A DNA stretch of 64,000 nt from Lujinxingia litoralis (GTDB taxonomy: Bacteria > Myxococcota_A > Bradymonadia > Bradymonadales > Bradymonadaceae), in the NCBI RefSeq assembly GCF_003260125.1, contig NZ_QHKO01000004.1, positions 124,001 to 188,000 on the forward strand. The letters run 5' to 3'. Made by a program: the position numbers and the translations under genes. A model generated the notes under the pieces. It was not told the DNA's origin and did no database searches. It was given only the letters and a program-made list of their open reading frames with translations. Of this stretch, positions 18,817 through 27,501 are shown piece by piece. Each line of letters opens with the position of its first letter. The stretch's first letter is position 1.

Positions 18817-20211
18817 ATGGCGCAGACGACGCAGGAAGAAGCACCCATTCACCTGACCATCATCGGCGGAGGCTCGGCCGGCTGCGCGGCGGCCCTGTGG
18901 GCCGCCGATCACGGTGCCCGGGTCACGCTGGTTAACGCCGGACTCCCTCTGGGCGGCAACGCCATCAATGTTGGCGTCTTTCCGGCCCGCATCTTCATGC
19001 AAGCCGCCACCGCCCGCCGGCGCACCGCGCCCCCCTTTACGCCCGGACAAACAGGGGTGTGTACCGAAGTCGACCTCAACGCCTTAAGTCACCACGTGAC
19101 CCACTCCATCGAGGTTGCGCGCCGCGCGCTGGTCCAGAGCCTGCAACGACGGCCCGGGCTCGAACTCATTGACGGATACGCCCGATTTATCGATGCCCAC
19201 ACCCTGGAGGTCGACGGCAAACGCTGGCAGTGCGATCGTACGCTCCTGACCTGTGGCGCGAGTTCCTCCCCCCCGGAGATCGACGGCATTGAAGGCGCCG
19301 GGGTCTGGCGCCTCCAGGACCTGGTCAACTGCAACGAACTCCCCGAATCCATCCTGATGCTCGGAACCAGCGACCTGGGGCTGACCTACGCCCAGGCCTT
19401 TGCTCGCCTGGGGAGCAAAGTCACTCTGCTCAGCGAACGGGAGCGTTTTCTGGATCCCGAACATGGCGAGCGCTGGGAGGCGCTGCTCCGCGACGCGCTC
19501 CGCGACGATCAGGTTATCCTGGAGCCAGATTGCACCGTGACCCACCTGGAACGCAAGAATGGCCAGGCGCGCGCGCTGGGCACCCGCCGCGGCGCCCCCA
19601 CCCACTGGAGCGCCGCCCAGGTGGTCGTGGTTGACCACCGACACCCCTCCACCGATCGCCTGGCCCTCCACGCCGCCGACGTGGAAACCGATGCTCAGGG
19701 CTTTATTCAGGTCGACGAGTCCTTCCGCACCTCCCACCCCCTGATTTACGCCGCGGGCGACGTCGTCGGACCAGGCCGGCACACCCACGCCGCCGTTCAA
19801 GACGCCATCCTGGCTGCCCACAATGCGGTCCTCCCGACCCGCACTGCCGGTCACACCCACACCGCCCCCTTTGTCATCCCCACCGACCCCTCCTTCGCCG
19901 GCGTGGGCTGGAATCAGGCCCAGGCTCAGGCGGCCGGCTTCGACGCCGAGTGCCTCTCGCTGGACCTGAGCACCCACCCTCTTGGCCCTCCCACCGGCGC
20001 CCCTCAAGGCTTAATCGAACTCATCTGCGATCGCCGCTCCAACCATCTTCTGGGCGCTCGCCTGGCGGCCCCCGGCGCCGCTGATGCCATCATGGAACTG
20101 GCCCTGGCCGTGCGCTACGGGCTCCCGGTCGACGAGCTCGCCACGCTGGTGCATCCCCCGGCCACATTGAGCGAGGCGATCGCGGTCTGTGCTCGCCATC
20201 GCAGGCGATAG
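18817..20211 (+). CDS. MerA/dihydrolipoamide-dehydrogenase-like flavoprotein lacking the redox cysteines
   Basis: 464 aa with the fold of class-I pyridine nucleotide-disulphide oxidoreductases. It has an FAD-binding IIGGGSAGCAAALWAADHG, a second nucleotide-binding region LGTSDLGLTYAQAF, the FAD-contacting LIYAAGDVVG, and a C-terminal dimerisation domain. The active-site segment, normally GGTCVNVGCVP, reads GGNAINVGVFP here, so both cysteines of the redox disulphide are gone. The NAD(P)-site glycines are also altered (GTSDLG for GGGxIG). The enzyme therefore cannot be a normal mercuric reductase or lipoamide dehydrogenase; it may be a flavin oxidoreductase acting on another acceptor. The ATG at 18817 is chosen because the dinucleotide fold begins 13 residues later; the frame is open further upstream, to 18448. 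Confidence 0.85.
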   Translation: MAQTTQEEAPIHLTIIGGGSAGCAAALWAADHGARVTLVNAGLPLGGNAINVGVFPARIFMQAATARRRTAPPFTPGQTGVCTEVDLNALSHHVTHSIEVARRALVQSLQRRPGLELIDGYARFIDAHTLEVDGKRWQCDRTLLTCGASSSPPEIDGIEGAGVWRLQDLVNCNELPESILMLGTSDLGLTYAQAFARLGSKVTLLSERERFLDPEHGERWEALLRDALRDDQVILEPDCTVTHLERKNGQARALGTRRGAPTHWSAAQVVVVDHRHPSTDRLALHAADVETDAQGFIQVDESFRTSHPLIYAAGDVVGPGRHTHAAVQDAILAAHNAVLPTRTAGHTHTAPFVIPTDPSFAGVGWNQAQAQAAGFDAECLSLDLSTHPLGPPTGAPQGLIELICDRRSNHLLGARLAAPGAADAIMELALAVRYGLPVDELATLVHPPATLSEAIAVCARHRRR

Positions 20212-20260
20212 GCCCGGTGTGAGCGCAACCCGCATTGGCTTTTGATTTCCCTCCCAACCC

Positions 20261-20394
20261 TTGATACACACCTCCCCATCGTTGAATACACGAGAGCCCG
20301 CGGCGTCTAAGAGCGCGCAACGTTCTCGTATTTGTCTGCTTCGCATGGAATGGTTTGGTGAAGCTACACATCCTGAAAAGGCAGGGAGGGTAAA
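20261..20394 (+). promoter_or_regulatory. Promoter and structured leader of beta-helix lipoprotein gene, copy 1
   Basis: TTGATA at 20261-20266 is a likely -35. From aatacacgagagc (20285) to the start codon the sequence is almost the same as the leader at 22562-22670, whereas the bases between the -35 and that point differ. Within the leader, aatac-acgaga pairs with tctcgtatt about 35 nt later, giving a hairpin with a 2-nt bulge. The strong site gggaggg sits just before the ATG. Confidence 0.65.
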
Positions 20395-22179
20395 ATGAAT
20401 GTTCTCTGGAAACGTGCCAGCAATCTCACTCTCTTCGGCGGCCTGTGCCTGAGCATCGGCGTCGGCTGCGTCACCGACAATAATAGCAATCCAGATGACC
20501 CCTCAGGCTGCGAAAATCTGACCAACGACGACGTCTCCTCCGGCGCCACCCTTTCCAACGACAGCTGCTACGAGATCAACGGTGGGATCAATGTCTCCTC
20601 GGGCACCCTGGTCATTGAGGCCGGCACCACCGTATTTATGGGTGCAGGCAGCTCCATCACCTTGAGCGGTACCGGCACCCTGGAGGCCTTGGGCGAAGAA
20701 GACAACGAGATCCTTATCCGTGGCGTCGACGAGGAGCGCGGCTACTGGGCCGGCATCTACATCAACGAGACGGGCACCTCCAACCACGTGCTGGAGTACG
20801 TGACGATCCGCCACGCCGGTGGCGATCAGTTCACAGGCTCCAGCGACTCCAAAGGTGCGGTCTATGTGCGTGGCGAGTCGCGTCTGAGCGTCTCGAATTG
20901 CGCGTTTGAACAGAACGCCTTTGCCGGCATTCACGCCGACGACGACGGAAGCACCGTCACCATTGAAACCACCTCGTTTACCGGCAACGAGCTTCCGCTG
21001 CGCCTGCGGCCCAACCACTTCGCGGCGCTCGGTGGCGATCTGAACATCAGCGGGAACGACGCCGACCATATTCTCATGACCGGCGGCAATGCGACCGCTA
21101 CCAACTCGGGTACCTGGCAGGCCTACACCTACCGCCTTCCCAAGGATGTGACTCTCGAGGCCGACGTCACCATCGCCGCCGGCGCCACCCTGGAGTTCGC
21201 CCAGGACACTCGCCTGGCGGTGAACAATGACGCCGGCTCGCTCAACATCGCCGGCACCGAAGACGCGATGGTCACCCTACGCTCCGCCAATGGCGAGCGC
21301 GGTGGCTGGGGCGGGCTCTACTTCAACAACGCCGTCTCCTCGAGCAACGCCATCACCTACGCTTCGCTCGAAGACGCTGGCGGCGCCCAAAATACCGGCT
21401 CCTCCGTCTCGCTCGGTGGCATCTACGTCGTTGGCGACGACACGCGCCTGACGATCGCCAACTCGACCTTCGTCAACAATGCCTTCGCAGCAATTCACGT
21501 CGAGTCCTTCACGACCAAAGTCTCGGTCAGCGCCTCGCACTTTGAGAACAATGAAGTGCCGATCATCGTTCACCCCGACACCATCGGTAACCTTGCCGCC
21601 GACCTGACCTTCAGCGAGAACGAGAGCAACGTCATTGAGGTCAAGGATGTCAGCAGTAACACGGTAGAGTTAGTCGCTGACGCCACCTGGCCCGCCTTTG
21701 AAGTGCCCCTTTTCGTCAGCACGTTCATCTATATTCAGGGTCACCTCACCTTGAGCCCGGGCACCGAGCTTATCTTCGCCACCGACGTTGGCTTAGACGT
21801 TGACGGTGGCAGCCTCACGGCCAACGCTGCCGACGCCGACCCGATCGTGATGCGCGGAGAAGAAGCTCTCAGCGGCTTCTGGATGGGCATTGGCTTCAAC
21901 GGCTCCTACACCGCCGACAACCAGCTGATTAACGTCGAGCTGATCAACGCCGGCTCGAAGCGCTGGACCGGCAACTCGGATCACCAGGCCTCGCTCTACA
22001 TCGACGGCGACTCACGGGTGACCGTCGAAGATCTGACTATCACCGGCAGCGGTCAGCACGGCATTGTGGTCCTTACCGAGGGTGAGCTGGTGGGCTGCAC
22101 CGGCCTGAACATCAGCGGCAGCGCCGGCGAAGACTTCTTTGGCGCGGTGGCCGACGCCACGGCCTGCCTGCCCCTCTAA
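20395..22179 (+). CDS. Beta-helix lipoprotein, intact copy
   Basis: 594 aa. The signal peptide ends LSIGVGC, a lipobox with mature Cys at about 25. The rest is low in charge and rich in Gly, Asn, Thr and Ser, and is built from strand-turn repeats typical of right-handed parallel beta-helices. A block of the form VSNCAFEQNAFAGIHADD recurs around residues 165 and 355 as NSTFVNNAFAAIHVES. No catalytic motif is evident. It is probably an exposed structural, adhesive or polysaccharide-binding protein. The next gene is a frameshifted paralogue sharing even the leader. GGGAGGG just before ATG 20395 confirms the start. GC content looks lower than in neighbouring housekeeping genes. Confidence 0.85.
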   Translation: MNVLWKRASNLTLFGGLCLSIGVGCVTDNNSNPDDPSGCENLTNDDVSSGATLSNDSCYEINGGINVSSGTLVIEAGTTVFMGAGSSITLSGTGTLEALGEEDNEILIRGVDEERGYWAGIYINETGTSNHVLEYVTIRHAGGDQFTGSSDSKGAVYVRGESRLSVSNCAFEQNAFAGIHADDDGSTVTIETTSFTGNELPLRLRPNHFAALGGDLNISGNDADHILMTGGNATATNSGTWQAYTYRLPKDVTLEADVTIAAGATLEFAQDTRLAVNNDAGSLNIAGTEDAMVTLRSANGERGGWGGLYFNNAVSSSNAITYASLEDAGGAQNTGSSVSLGGIYVVGDDTRLTIANSTFVNNAFAAIHVESFTTKVSVSASHFENNEVPIIVHPDTIGNLAADLTFSENESNVIEVKDVSSNTVELVADATWPAFEVPLFVSTFIYIQGHLTLSPGTELIFATDVGLDVDGGSLTANAADADPIVMRGEEALSGFWMGIGFNGSYTADNQLINVELINAGSKRWTGNSDHQASLYIDGDSRVTVEDLTITGSGQHGIVVLTEGELVGCTGLNISGSAGEDFFGAVADATACLPL

Positions 22180-22228
22180 GTCACCTGTGAAAGACGCGTC
22201 GGTGGCTAATGGCCGCTGACGCGAGCGT

Positions 22229-22263
22229 AAAAAAGCCGCCCCTCAACTGGGGTGGCTTTTTTT
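22229..22263. terminator. Strong intrinsic terminator after beta-helix gene copy 1
   Basis: An A-run, agccgcccc, a 6-nt loop, ggggtggct and seven T's. It ends copy 1 transcription, so copy 2 needs its own promoter. The spacer that follows (22264-22538) is relatively AT-rich, and I see no gene in it. Confidence 0.9.
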
Positions 22264-22538
22264 ACGTCAACACAACGGCACCCGACACCCGAGCTCTTTG
22301 CCCAAAATGGCAACCCTGCCCTAAATACACCTCAATCGACAAAATCCGGTCCCGGGTAGCATTTAAACCATCGCACAAAAAAGAGCGCACATCCTGACAT
22401 TAGTCGAAACAGACTTTCGCCACCGTCATGAGTCGCATGCTCACCCTACATTGTCAGGAGTCACAACGCAGCTTTATCCCCTGCCAGCGCGAATGCACTA
22501 TAGCATCGACATTTGCGTTTTGACTTCCCCCCTATCTC

Positions 22539-22670
22539 TTGACAGATCCGAAACATGACTAAATACACGAGAGCACTCAGCGTCTAACAGGGCGCAACGT
22601 TCTCGTATTTATCTGCTTCACATAAAATAATTTGGTGAAGCTACACACACTAAAAACTAGGGAGGGTCCA
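22539..22670 (+). promoter_or_regulatory. Promoter and structured leader of beta-helix gene, copy 2
   Basis: A consensus -35 TTGACA at 22539-22544 is followed, after 17 nt, by aatacacgagagc. The roughly 110-nt leader matches copy 1 (20285-20394), including the hairpin arms, the ctgcttc and tttggtgaagctacac blocks, and the gggaggg ribosome site. The regulatory signals survive although the coding region is damaged. Confidence 0.65.
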
Positions 22671-24478
22671 ATAAATCTTCTCTGGAAACGTGCAAGCAAT
22701 TTCACTCTCGTCGGCGGCCTCTGCTTGAGCCTGGGCGTGGGCTGTATCACCGGGGAATCCGGCGATAACGATCGCCATCAGGATCCGGCCAGCTGCGAAA
22801 CTCTATTCAACGCGGACATCTCGGCCGGGGGAACCCTGGTGCGAAACACCTGCTCCAGGTCAGCGATGACCTGAGCGTAGAAGGCGGCACGCTCGTCATC
22901 GAACCGGGCGTCACGATCTTCTTCGAGCGCGACGCCTCGCTTGTCTTTTCGGGCGATGGCAACCTGGACGCCCGCAGTGAGGAAGACAACACCATCGTGC
23001 TGCGCGGCGATCAGGAGGAACGCGGATACTGGGACGGGCTCTACTTTGTTAACACGGGAGGTGCATCGAACACCCTGAAATTCGTGACCCTCCGTGATGC
23101 CGGCGGCGCACGCTTCAACGCTCATAGTGATTCTATGGGAGGCGTGTTTGTCGGTGCACGTGACGTCCAATTAAGCGTTGAGTCCTGCCGCTTTGAAAAC
23201 AACAGCTTCGCCGCCATTCACGTCGCACGTGACGCAAGCCAGGTGACTATCAACGATACTGTCTTTTCGGGCAATGAACTCGGCCTCCGTGTAACTGGCA
23301 ATCACCTTGTCAACATGGGAGACGACCTGAAGTTTGAGGGTAATGATCAAGACGCCATTGAGGTGCTCTCAAGCCTCAACACCAACTCCACCGTCCTCGT
23401 CCGAAACGGAACAATTCCCGGATACGCCTACAACGTTCAGACCAATATGGAGATCAACGCTGGAGTCACCATTGCTGCCGGTGCGACCTTTACGATGAAG
23501 CAGGATAGCAAGGTCGAGGTCGCCGGCAGCGAGAGCTTCCTGGCCATGCAGGGCACCGAAGAGGCTCCGATCGTCTTTGGCTCCGCCAACGGCCAGCCTG
23601 GCGACTGGCGTGGGATCTCTTACGGAAACTCGACCTCCGCTAGCAACCAAATCTCCTACCTGACCCTGGCCGACGCCGGCGGCAAGGCCTACTCCGTTGT
23701 AAGCTCGCACCGTGGCGGACTCTTTGTAGTGGGCGACAACGCGACTCTGAACATCAAGAACTCCACCTTTAGAAACAACAGCTTCGCTGCCCTCAGTATC
23801 GCGAGCGATAGCACTCGGGTTGTCGTCGAAAGCTCGCATTTTGAAAATAACGAAGAGCCGATTCGCACCCACGCCAACACGATTGCCCAACTTAGCGAAG
23901 ATTTAAGTTTTGAGGGCAACGACCCTCAGGCCATTGTGGTCAAGAACGGTAGCGGATATAGCGCCATCGCCGTCACGGAAGATGCCATCTGGCCGGCCTT
24001 TGCCGTTCCCGTACAGATGGAGACCCAGACCGACGTGGAGGCGCTCCTTACCCTGAGCCCCGGTCTTCGCATTCGCTATGCCAAGGATGTTGGCCTTCTG
24101 ATCAGCGAAACTGGCAAGCTCGCTGCCGACGCCACCGACGCTGATCCCATCATCATGGAAGGCCTGGAAGACGTTACGGGCTACTGGAAAGGCGTCCACT
24201 TCGAAGGAAGCCTCTCGAATGACAATAAGCTTATCAACGTTCAGCTCATCAATCCGGGCTCAGCCCGGTGGGATGTCACCTACCCTTCTCAAACCGGCCT
24301 CTATCTGACCTCGTCAGCACGTGTGTTCGTGGAAGATGTCACGATCAGTGGTAGCGGTCATCATGGCATCACCGTCAACCGTTCCACGTTGGTAGGCTGC
24401 AGCGGCCTGAGTATCTCCGAGAGCGTTGACACTGACTTTTATGGCATCACCGGTGTGGACGAGTGCGAGGCACTCTAA
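22671..24478 (+). pseudogene. Beta-helix lipoprotein, copy 2: start codon lost and frameshifted
   Basis: Alignment by eye with copy 1 places the start at 22671, where copy 1 ATGAATGTT is ATAAATCTT here. The signal peptide is otherwise kept (SLGVGCIT). At about 22853-22856 one base is missing compared with copy 1: frame 1 reads NTCSRSAMT then TGA at 22872, while the frame starting at 22856 continues as QVSDDLSVEGGTLVIEPG and stays open to 24478. The downstream 540 residues align with copy 1 (EERGYWDGLYFVNTGG against EERGYWAGIYINETG). A recent inactivation fits best. A sequencing error plus an unusual AUA start cannot be excluded, because the long downstream frame has no further lesions. Confidence 0.8.
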
Positions 24479-24508
24479 ACCTCACCTGAACCCATCATCG
24501 TTAACACG

Positions 24509-24545
24509 TTAAAAGCCAGCCCCGGCACGGGGCTGGCTTTTAACT
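24509..24545. terminator. Bidirectional terminator between beta-helix copy 2 and the barrel gene
   Basis: aaaagccagcccc pairs with ggggctggctttt across a short loop. Both strands end in T-runs, so it serves copy 2 (+) and the converging gene at 24578 (-). Confidence 0.9.
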
Positions 24546-24577
24546 TTAGCGACGCCTTTGCTGGCTCGACCTCTCGT

Positions 24578-25186
24578 TCAAAAACGCGTCGCCAGCCCCA
24601 GCTGCGCCCCGAACTGCCAGTGGCCCATATCTCCAAAGAGGCGTCGTGCTCCGAACTCAGTCTCCACACGAAGCATCGGGGTGAGTTCAAATCCCAGCCC
24701 CACCGCCCCCGCCGCCCCCGGGAGTGACGCCTGGCGCATCCCCATCACCGACATCGAGGTGTAACCCGCCCGGGCGTAGAGCCCTCGGTACCAGACGGCC
24801 GCCTCGGGCAAAAACTCCCAGCGCGCGGCCGCCTCCCAGCCATTGAGCGGAAAATTGCCACCGAGCAACATCATCCCGTAGTGCAGGCTGAGTTCGACCG
24901 AGAAGTGCGCCCCCAGATACCCGCGCACTCCCAGCCCAGCCTGCCAGGTCGAGCGATCAAAACAGGCGCATCCCTGCGAGCGATAGGCGGCCATGCCTCC
25001 GCGCACCAGCACTCCCAGCCCCAGGGGCCGGGGGCTCTCCCGAACCTCGGCGCGCTCCTCTTTGCCCTGCTGCTCCCGGGAGGTAGGCTCCCAGGCAACC
25101 TCCTCCGAACGCACCTCCCGCGGCATCAGCAAGCTCGCAACTACCATCAGCGTCAGCGCAACCCACCAGGCTCCTCCCTTCCTCAT
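24578..25186 (-). CDS. Predicted outer-membrane beta-barrel protein
   Basis: 202 aa with an N-terminal signal peptide (about residues 1-27). It then has alternating-hydrophobicity strands such as GVRGYLGAHFSVELSLHYG and AVGLGFELTPMLRVETEFG, ending in LGLATRF. A C-terminal Phe is usual for barrel proteins recognised by the Bam machinery. No specific family is recognised. The start overlaps the stop of the upstream S41 protease gene (ATGA), which suggests translational coupling and a shared envelope role. Confidence 0.7.
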   Translation of the reverse strand: MRKGGAWWVALTLMVVASLLMPREVRSEEVAWEPTSREQQGKEERAEVRESPRPLGLGVLVRGGMAAYRSQGCACFDRSTWQAGLGVRGYLGAHFSVELSLHYGMMLLGGNFPLNGWEAAARWEFLPEAAVWYRGLYARAGYTSMSVMGMRQASLPGAAGAVGLGFELTPMLRVETEFGARRLFGDMGHWQFGAQLGLATRF

Positions 25187-26412
25187 CGCAGCCCCTCCAG
25201 ATAGCGACGGGCCCGCTCCAGCTGCGGATCGCCCTCCACCGAAAACCTTCGCGCTCCGTCCCCTGCCTCAAGCGTCTCTCGCTCCACCGGGAGCACTATC
25301 GTCGGTTCCAGCCCATCCTCAGTGTTTTCACCGGTGAGGGTCTGCACCACGTAGGTGGAGACCTGAAACCAGAGACCGTCTACCAGCATCAATCCCCGAT
25401 CCGGGGAGGCCGCCCCCCCTCCGGTACGTCCCCCGATCAACACTCCGCGCCCTTCCTCGACCATGCGATGCGCGAAGTAGTTCGACGCCGAGAAGGTCCC
25501 CTCGTTCACCAACACCACGACCGGTCCCTGGTAGGTGCGACCGCGCGCGGGCGCTTCCATGCGCCGGTACACCCGCCCCTGGCGATCCACAAGTTCAAAC
25601 GCTCTGGCATCTTCCCCCACCAGGCGTCCGAAGAGCCCGTCGCTCACCGACGGAAAGCCCCCACCGTTATCCCGAAGATCGATGATCAACGCCCGGGTAT
25701 CGAGCAACTCATTGACCAGCACGTCGAGGCGATCGAGGTCGTCAATAAAACCAAAGGTCTTGATACGCAGGTATCCCACATCGCCCAGGCGGCGAGCGAA
25801 GGGCTCGTGGAGGACCGCTTCCCGACGAAGCTCCACGCTCTCTCCACTGGCCGTCGTCACCCGCACGCGGGTGCCCACCTCACCGGCCAGCGCCGACTCC
25901 GAGCCCCGCAACATCACCTCGCCGGCCTCTCCTCGCCGCACCAGGGTCACCGCGCGACGCATCACCTCGGCGGCCGGCTCCCCGTCGATGGTGTCTACCA
26001 CCGCTCCGGCACGCAGCCCGGCCTCCCCGGAGGCCTGTCGCACCACCACCTGCCCGCCTCGCAGCGCCAGTCGCACTGGTGGCACCCCGGCCTCCCGAAG
26101 TTGATAGCGCTCCAGGCGGGTATGCCCGTCGGAGAGGAGCGCCAGCGCGTTGGCCAGACGGGTCAAAAAGGTCTCATCATCGAGCTCGGAATCGTCGACG
26201 GCCGACCAGAGCGTCTTGGAGAAGAGCTCCAGGTCCACATCTTTTTGAGCCGCAAAGGGATAGTGCGTGTGCACCAGCTCATCGATCGTCGACACCATGC
26301 AGCGTCGGGTATCATCGTCGAGCGGAAAGCTCCCGCAGGCAGTCCCGGCCTGACAGCTCGTCAGGCTGAACACACACGCCCACAGCGCGCATGCCACAAG
26401 CAAGCGTCTCAT
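25183..26412 (-). CDS. S41-family (C-terminal processing-like) peptidase lipoprotein
   Basis: 409 aa. The signal peptide ends SLTSC, a good lipobox (Cys about 20). The C-terminal half carries the S41 catalytic core: LIIDLRDNGGG (oxyanion strand), VVLVNEGTFSASNYFAH with the nucleophile Ser, and GRTGGGAA, where the general base Lys of Ctp enzymes is not obvious. A probable PDZ-like region lies at about 120-200 (AGLRAGAVVDTIDGEP). It is predicted to be a membrane-anchored endopeptidase outside the cytoplasm that trims C-termini. It is cotranscribed with the following barrel protein, which could be a partner or substrate. Confidence 0.88.
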   Translation of the reverse strand: MRRLLVACALWACVFSLTSCQAGTACGSFPLDDDTRRCMVSTIDELVHTHYPFAAQKDVDLELFSKTLWSAVDDSELDDETFLTRLANALALLSDGHTRLERYQLREAGVPPVRLALRGGQVVVRQASGEAGLRAGAVVDTIDGEPAAEVMRRAVTLVRRGEAGEVMLRGSESALAGEVGTRVRVTTASGESVELRREAVLHEPFARRLGDVGYLRIKTFGFIDDLDRLDVLVNELLDTRALIIDLRDNGGGFPSVSDGLFGRLVGEDARAFELVDRQGRVYRRMEAPARGRTYQGPVVVLVNEGTFSASNYFAHRMVEEGRGVLIGGRTGGGAASPDRGLMLVDGLWFQVSTYVVQTLTGENTEDGLEPTIVLPVERETLEAGDGARRFSVEGDPQLERARRYLEGLR

Positions 26413-26498
26413 CTCCCCCCCTTTTCCCCGGTTGTCGGCCTGGCTTACCTAAAGCTAATCCCCGCCCGGCCCTCCGACAGCGCTCCCCCCGGCCGGAC

Positions 26499-27422
26499 TC
26501 ACAGGCGCAGGTCGGCCCGTACGCCTTTTTTGTAGGCTTTCGCCAGCGTCTGCGCAGCCTTACGCACGGAGGCGTCAATGCGATCGGGGGACTGAATCTG
26601 CAACACCGCGTAAAAGTTCCCCTTTTCTTTTCCCCGATGCACCCCCTGCCCCTTAAGTCGCAGCCTGGCGCCGGCGTTCACCCCGGCCGGCACCTTGACG
26701 GTGTACTTGCCCCAGGGGGTAGGCACGGCGATGGAGGCCCCCAGCAACGCCTCGGCCATGGTGATGGGCACCTCCAGGTAAAGATGGAGGCCCTCACGAC
26801 GCAACCTCTCATGCGGGCGCACGCTCAGCTCCAGGTAGAGATCCCCCGGCTCGCCGGTGCCGCGCTGGGTGCGCGGTGCTTCGCCCCCTTTCCCCTTGAG
26901 CTTGAGGCGCTCACCATCGGTGACCCCACCGGGCACCCGCACCTTTAAGGGTTTCCCGTTTACGCTAAACTCGAGCTCCTTGCCTTTGAGCGACTCCATA
27001 AAGCTCAACACGACCTTCGCACTCAAGTCGCGTCCCTTCATCGGCATGCCAAAGCCCTGGCCAAACCCGGCCCCACCACCGCCAAACATGCTGCCGAAGA
27101 TATCTTCAAAGGTCGCCCCCCCTTCAAATCCAGTCGCTCGGGCTCCCCGACGCCCCCCGGCCTGCCGATAGGCTCGCGCCCGCTGCGCGTCAAACCCCTC
27201 GCGTAACCCGTCGTAGCCAAACTCATCGTAGAGCTTGCGCTTCTTGGGGTTACTGAGCACATCAAAGGCCGCCGACACCCGTTTAAAGCGCTCCTCAGCC
27301 TGAGCATCCCCCGGGTTCACATCCGGATGGCTCGCCCGGGCCAGCTTCCGATACGCTTTTTTAATGGTGTCCGCGTCGGCGGTCTTAGAGACCCCTAAGA
27401 TGTCGTAGAGATCGCGTTTCAT
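26499..27422 (-). CDS. DnaJ-class co-chaperone of the CbpA type (no zinc finger)
   Basis: 307 aa. The J domain at residues 1-66 has YDILGVSKTADADTIKKAYR and the HPD tripeptide at SHPDVNPG, which stimulates a partner DnaK. A Gly/Phe-rich stretch follows (GSMFGGGGAGFGQGFG). The cysteine-rich zinc finger of DnaJ is missing, and the C-terminal substrate-binding domain contains VPGGVTDGERLKLKGKG and VKVPAGVNAGARLRLKGQG. This is the layout of CbpA or DnaJ type-B proteins. ATG 27422 is preferred over a GTG four codons upstream, because the J domain normally starts at once. The partner DnaK is not in this window. Confidence 0.92.
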   Translation of the reverse strand: MKRDLYDILGVSKTADADTIKKAYRKLARASHPDVNPGDAQAEERFKRVSAAFDVLSNPKKRKLYDEFGYDGLREGFDAQRARAYRQAGGRRGARATGFEGGATFEDIFGSMFGGGGAGFGQGFGMPMKGRDLSAKVVLSFMESLKGKELEFSVNGKPLKVRVPGGVTDGERLKLKGKGGEAPRTQRGTGEPGDLYLELSVRPHERLRREGLHLYLEVPITMAEALLGASIAVPTPWGKYTVKVPAGVNAGARLRLKGQGVHRGKEKGNFYAVLQIQSPDRIDASVRKAAQTLAKAYKKGVRADLRL

Positions 27423-27501
27423 TGCCGCCACCACAGATCAAGGTTGATTCATGTATGAAGGGCGCCAGCCCCACCGGGGCCGGCGCCACGGGCCAGCGTG
27501 C

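Noticed and set aside
22209..22397. Small plus-strand gene after beta-helix copy 1
   Set aside because: Its start overlaps the terminator hairpin, it has no ribosome site and no protein features.
22853..22874. Programmed frameshift in beta-helix copy 2
   Set aside because: I see no slippery heptamer or following pseudoknot, and the start codon is also lost, so decay is simpler.
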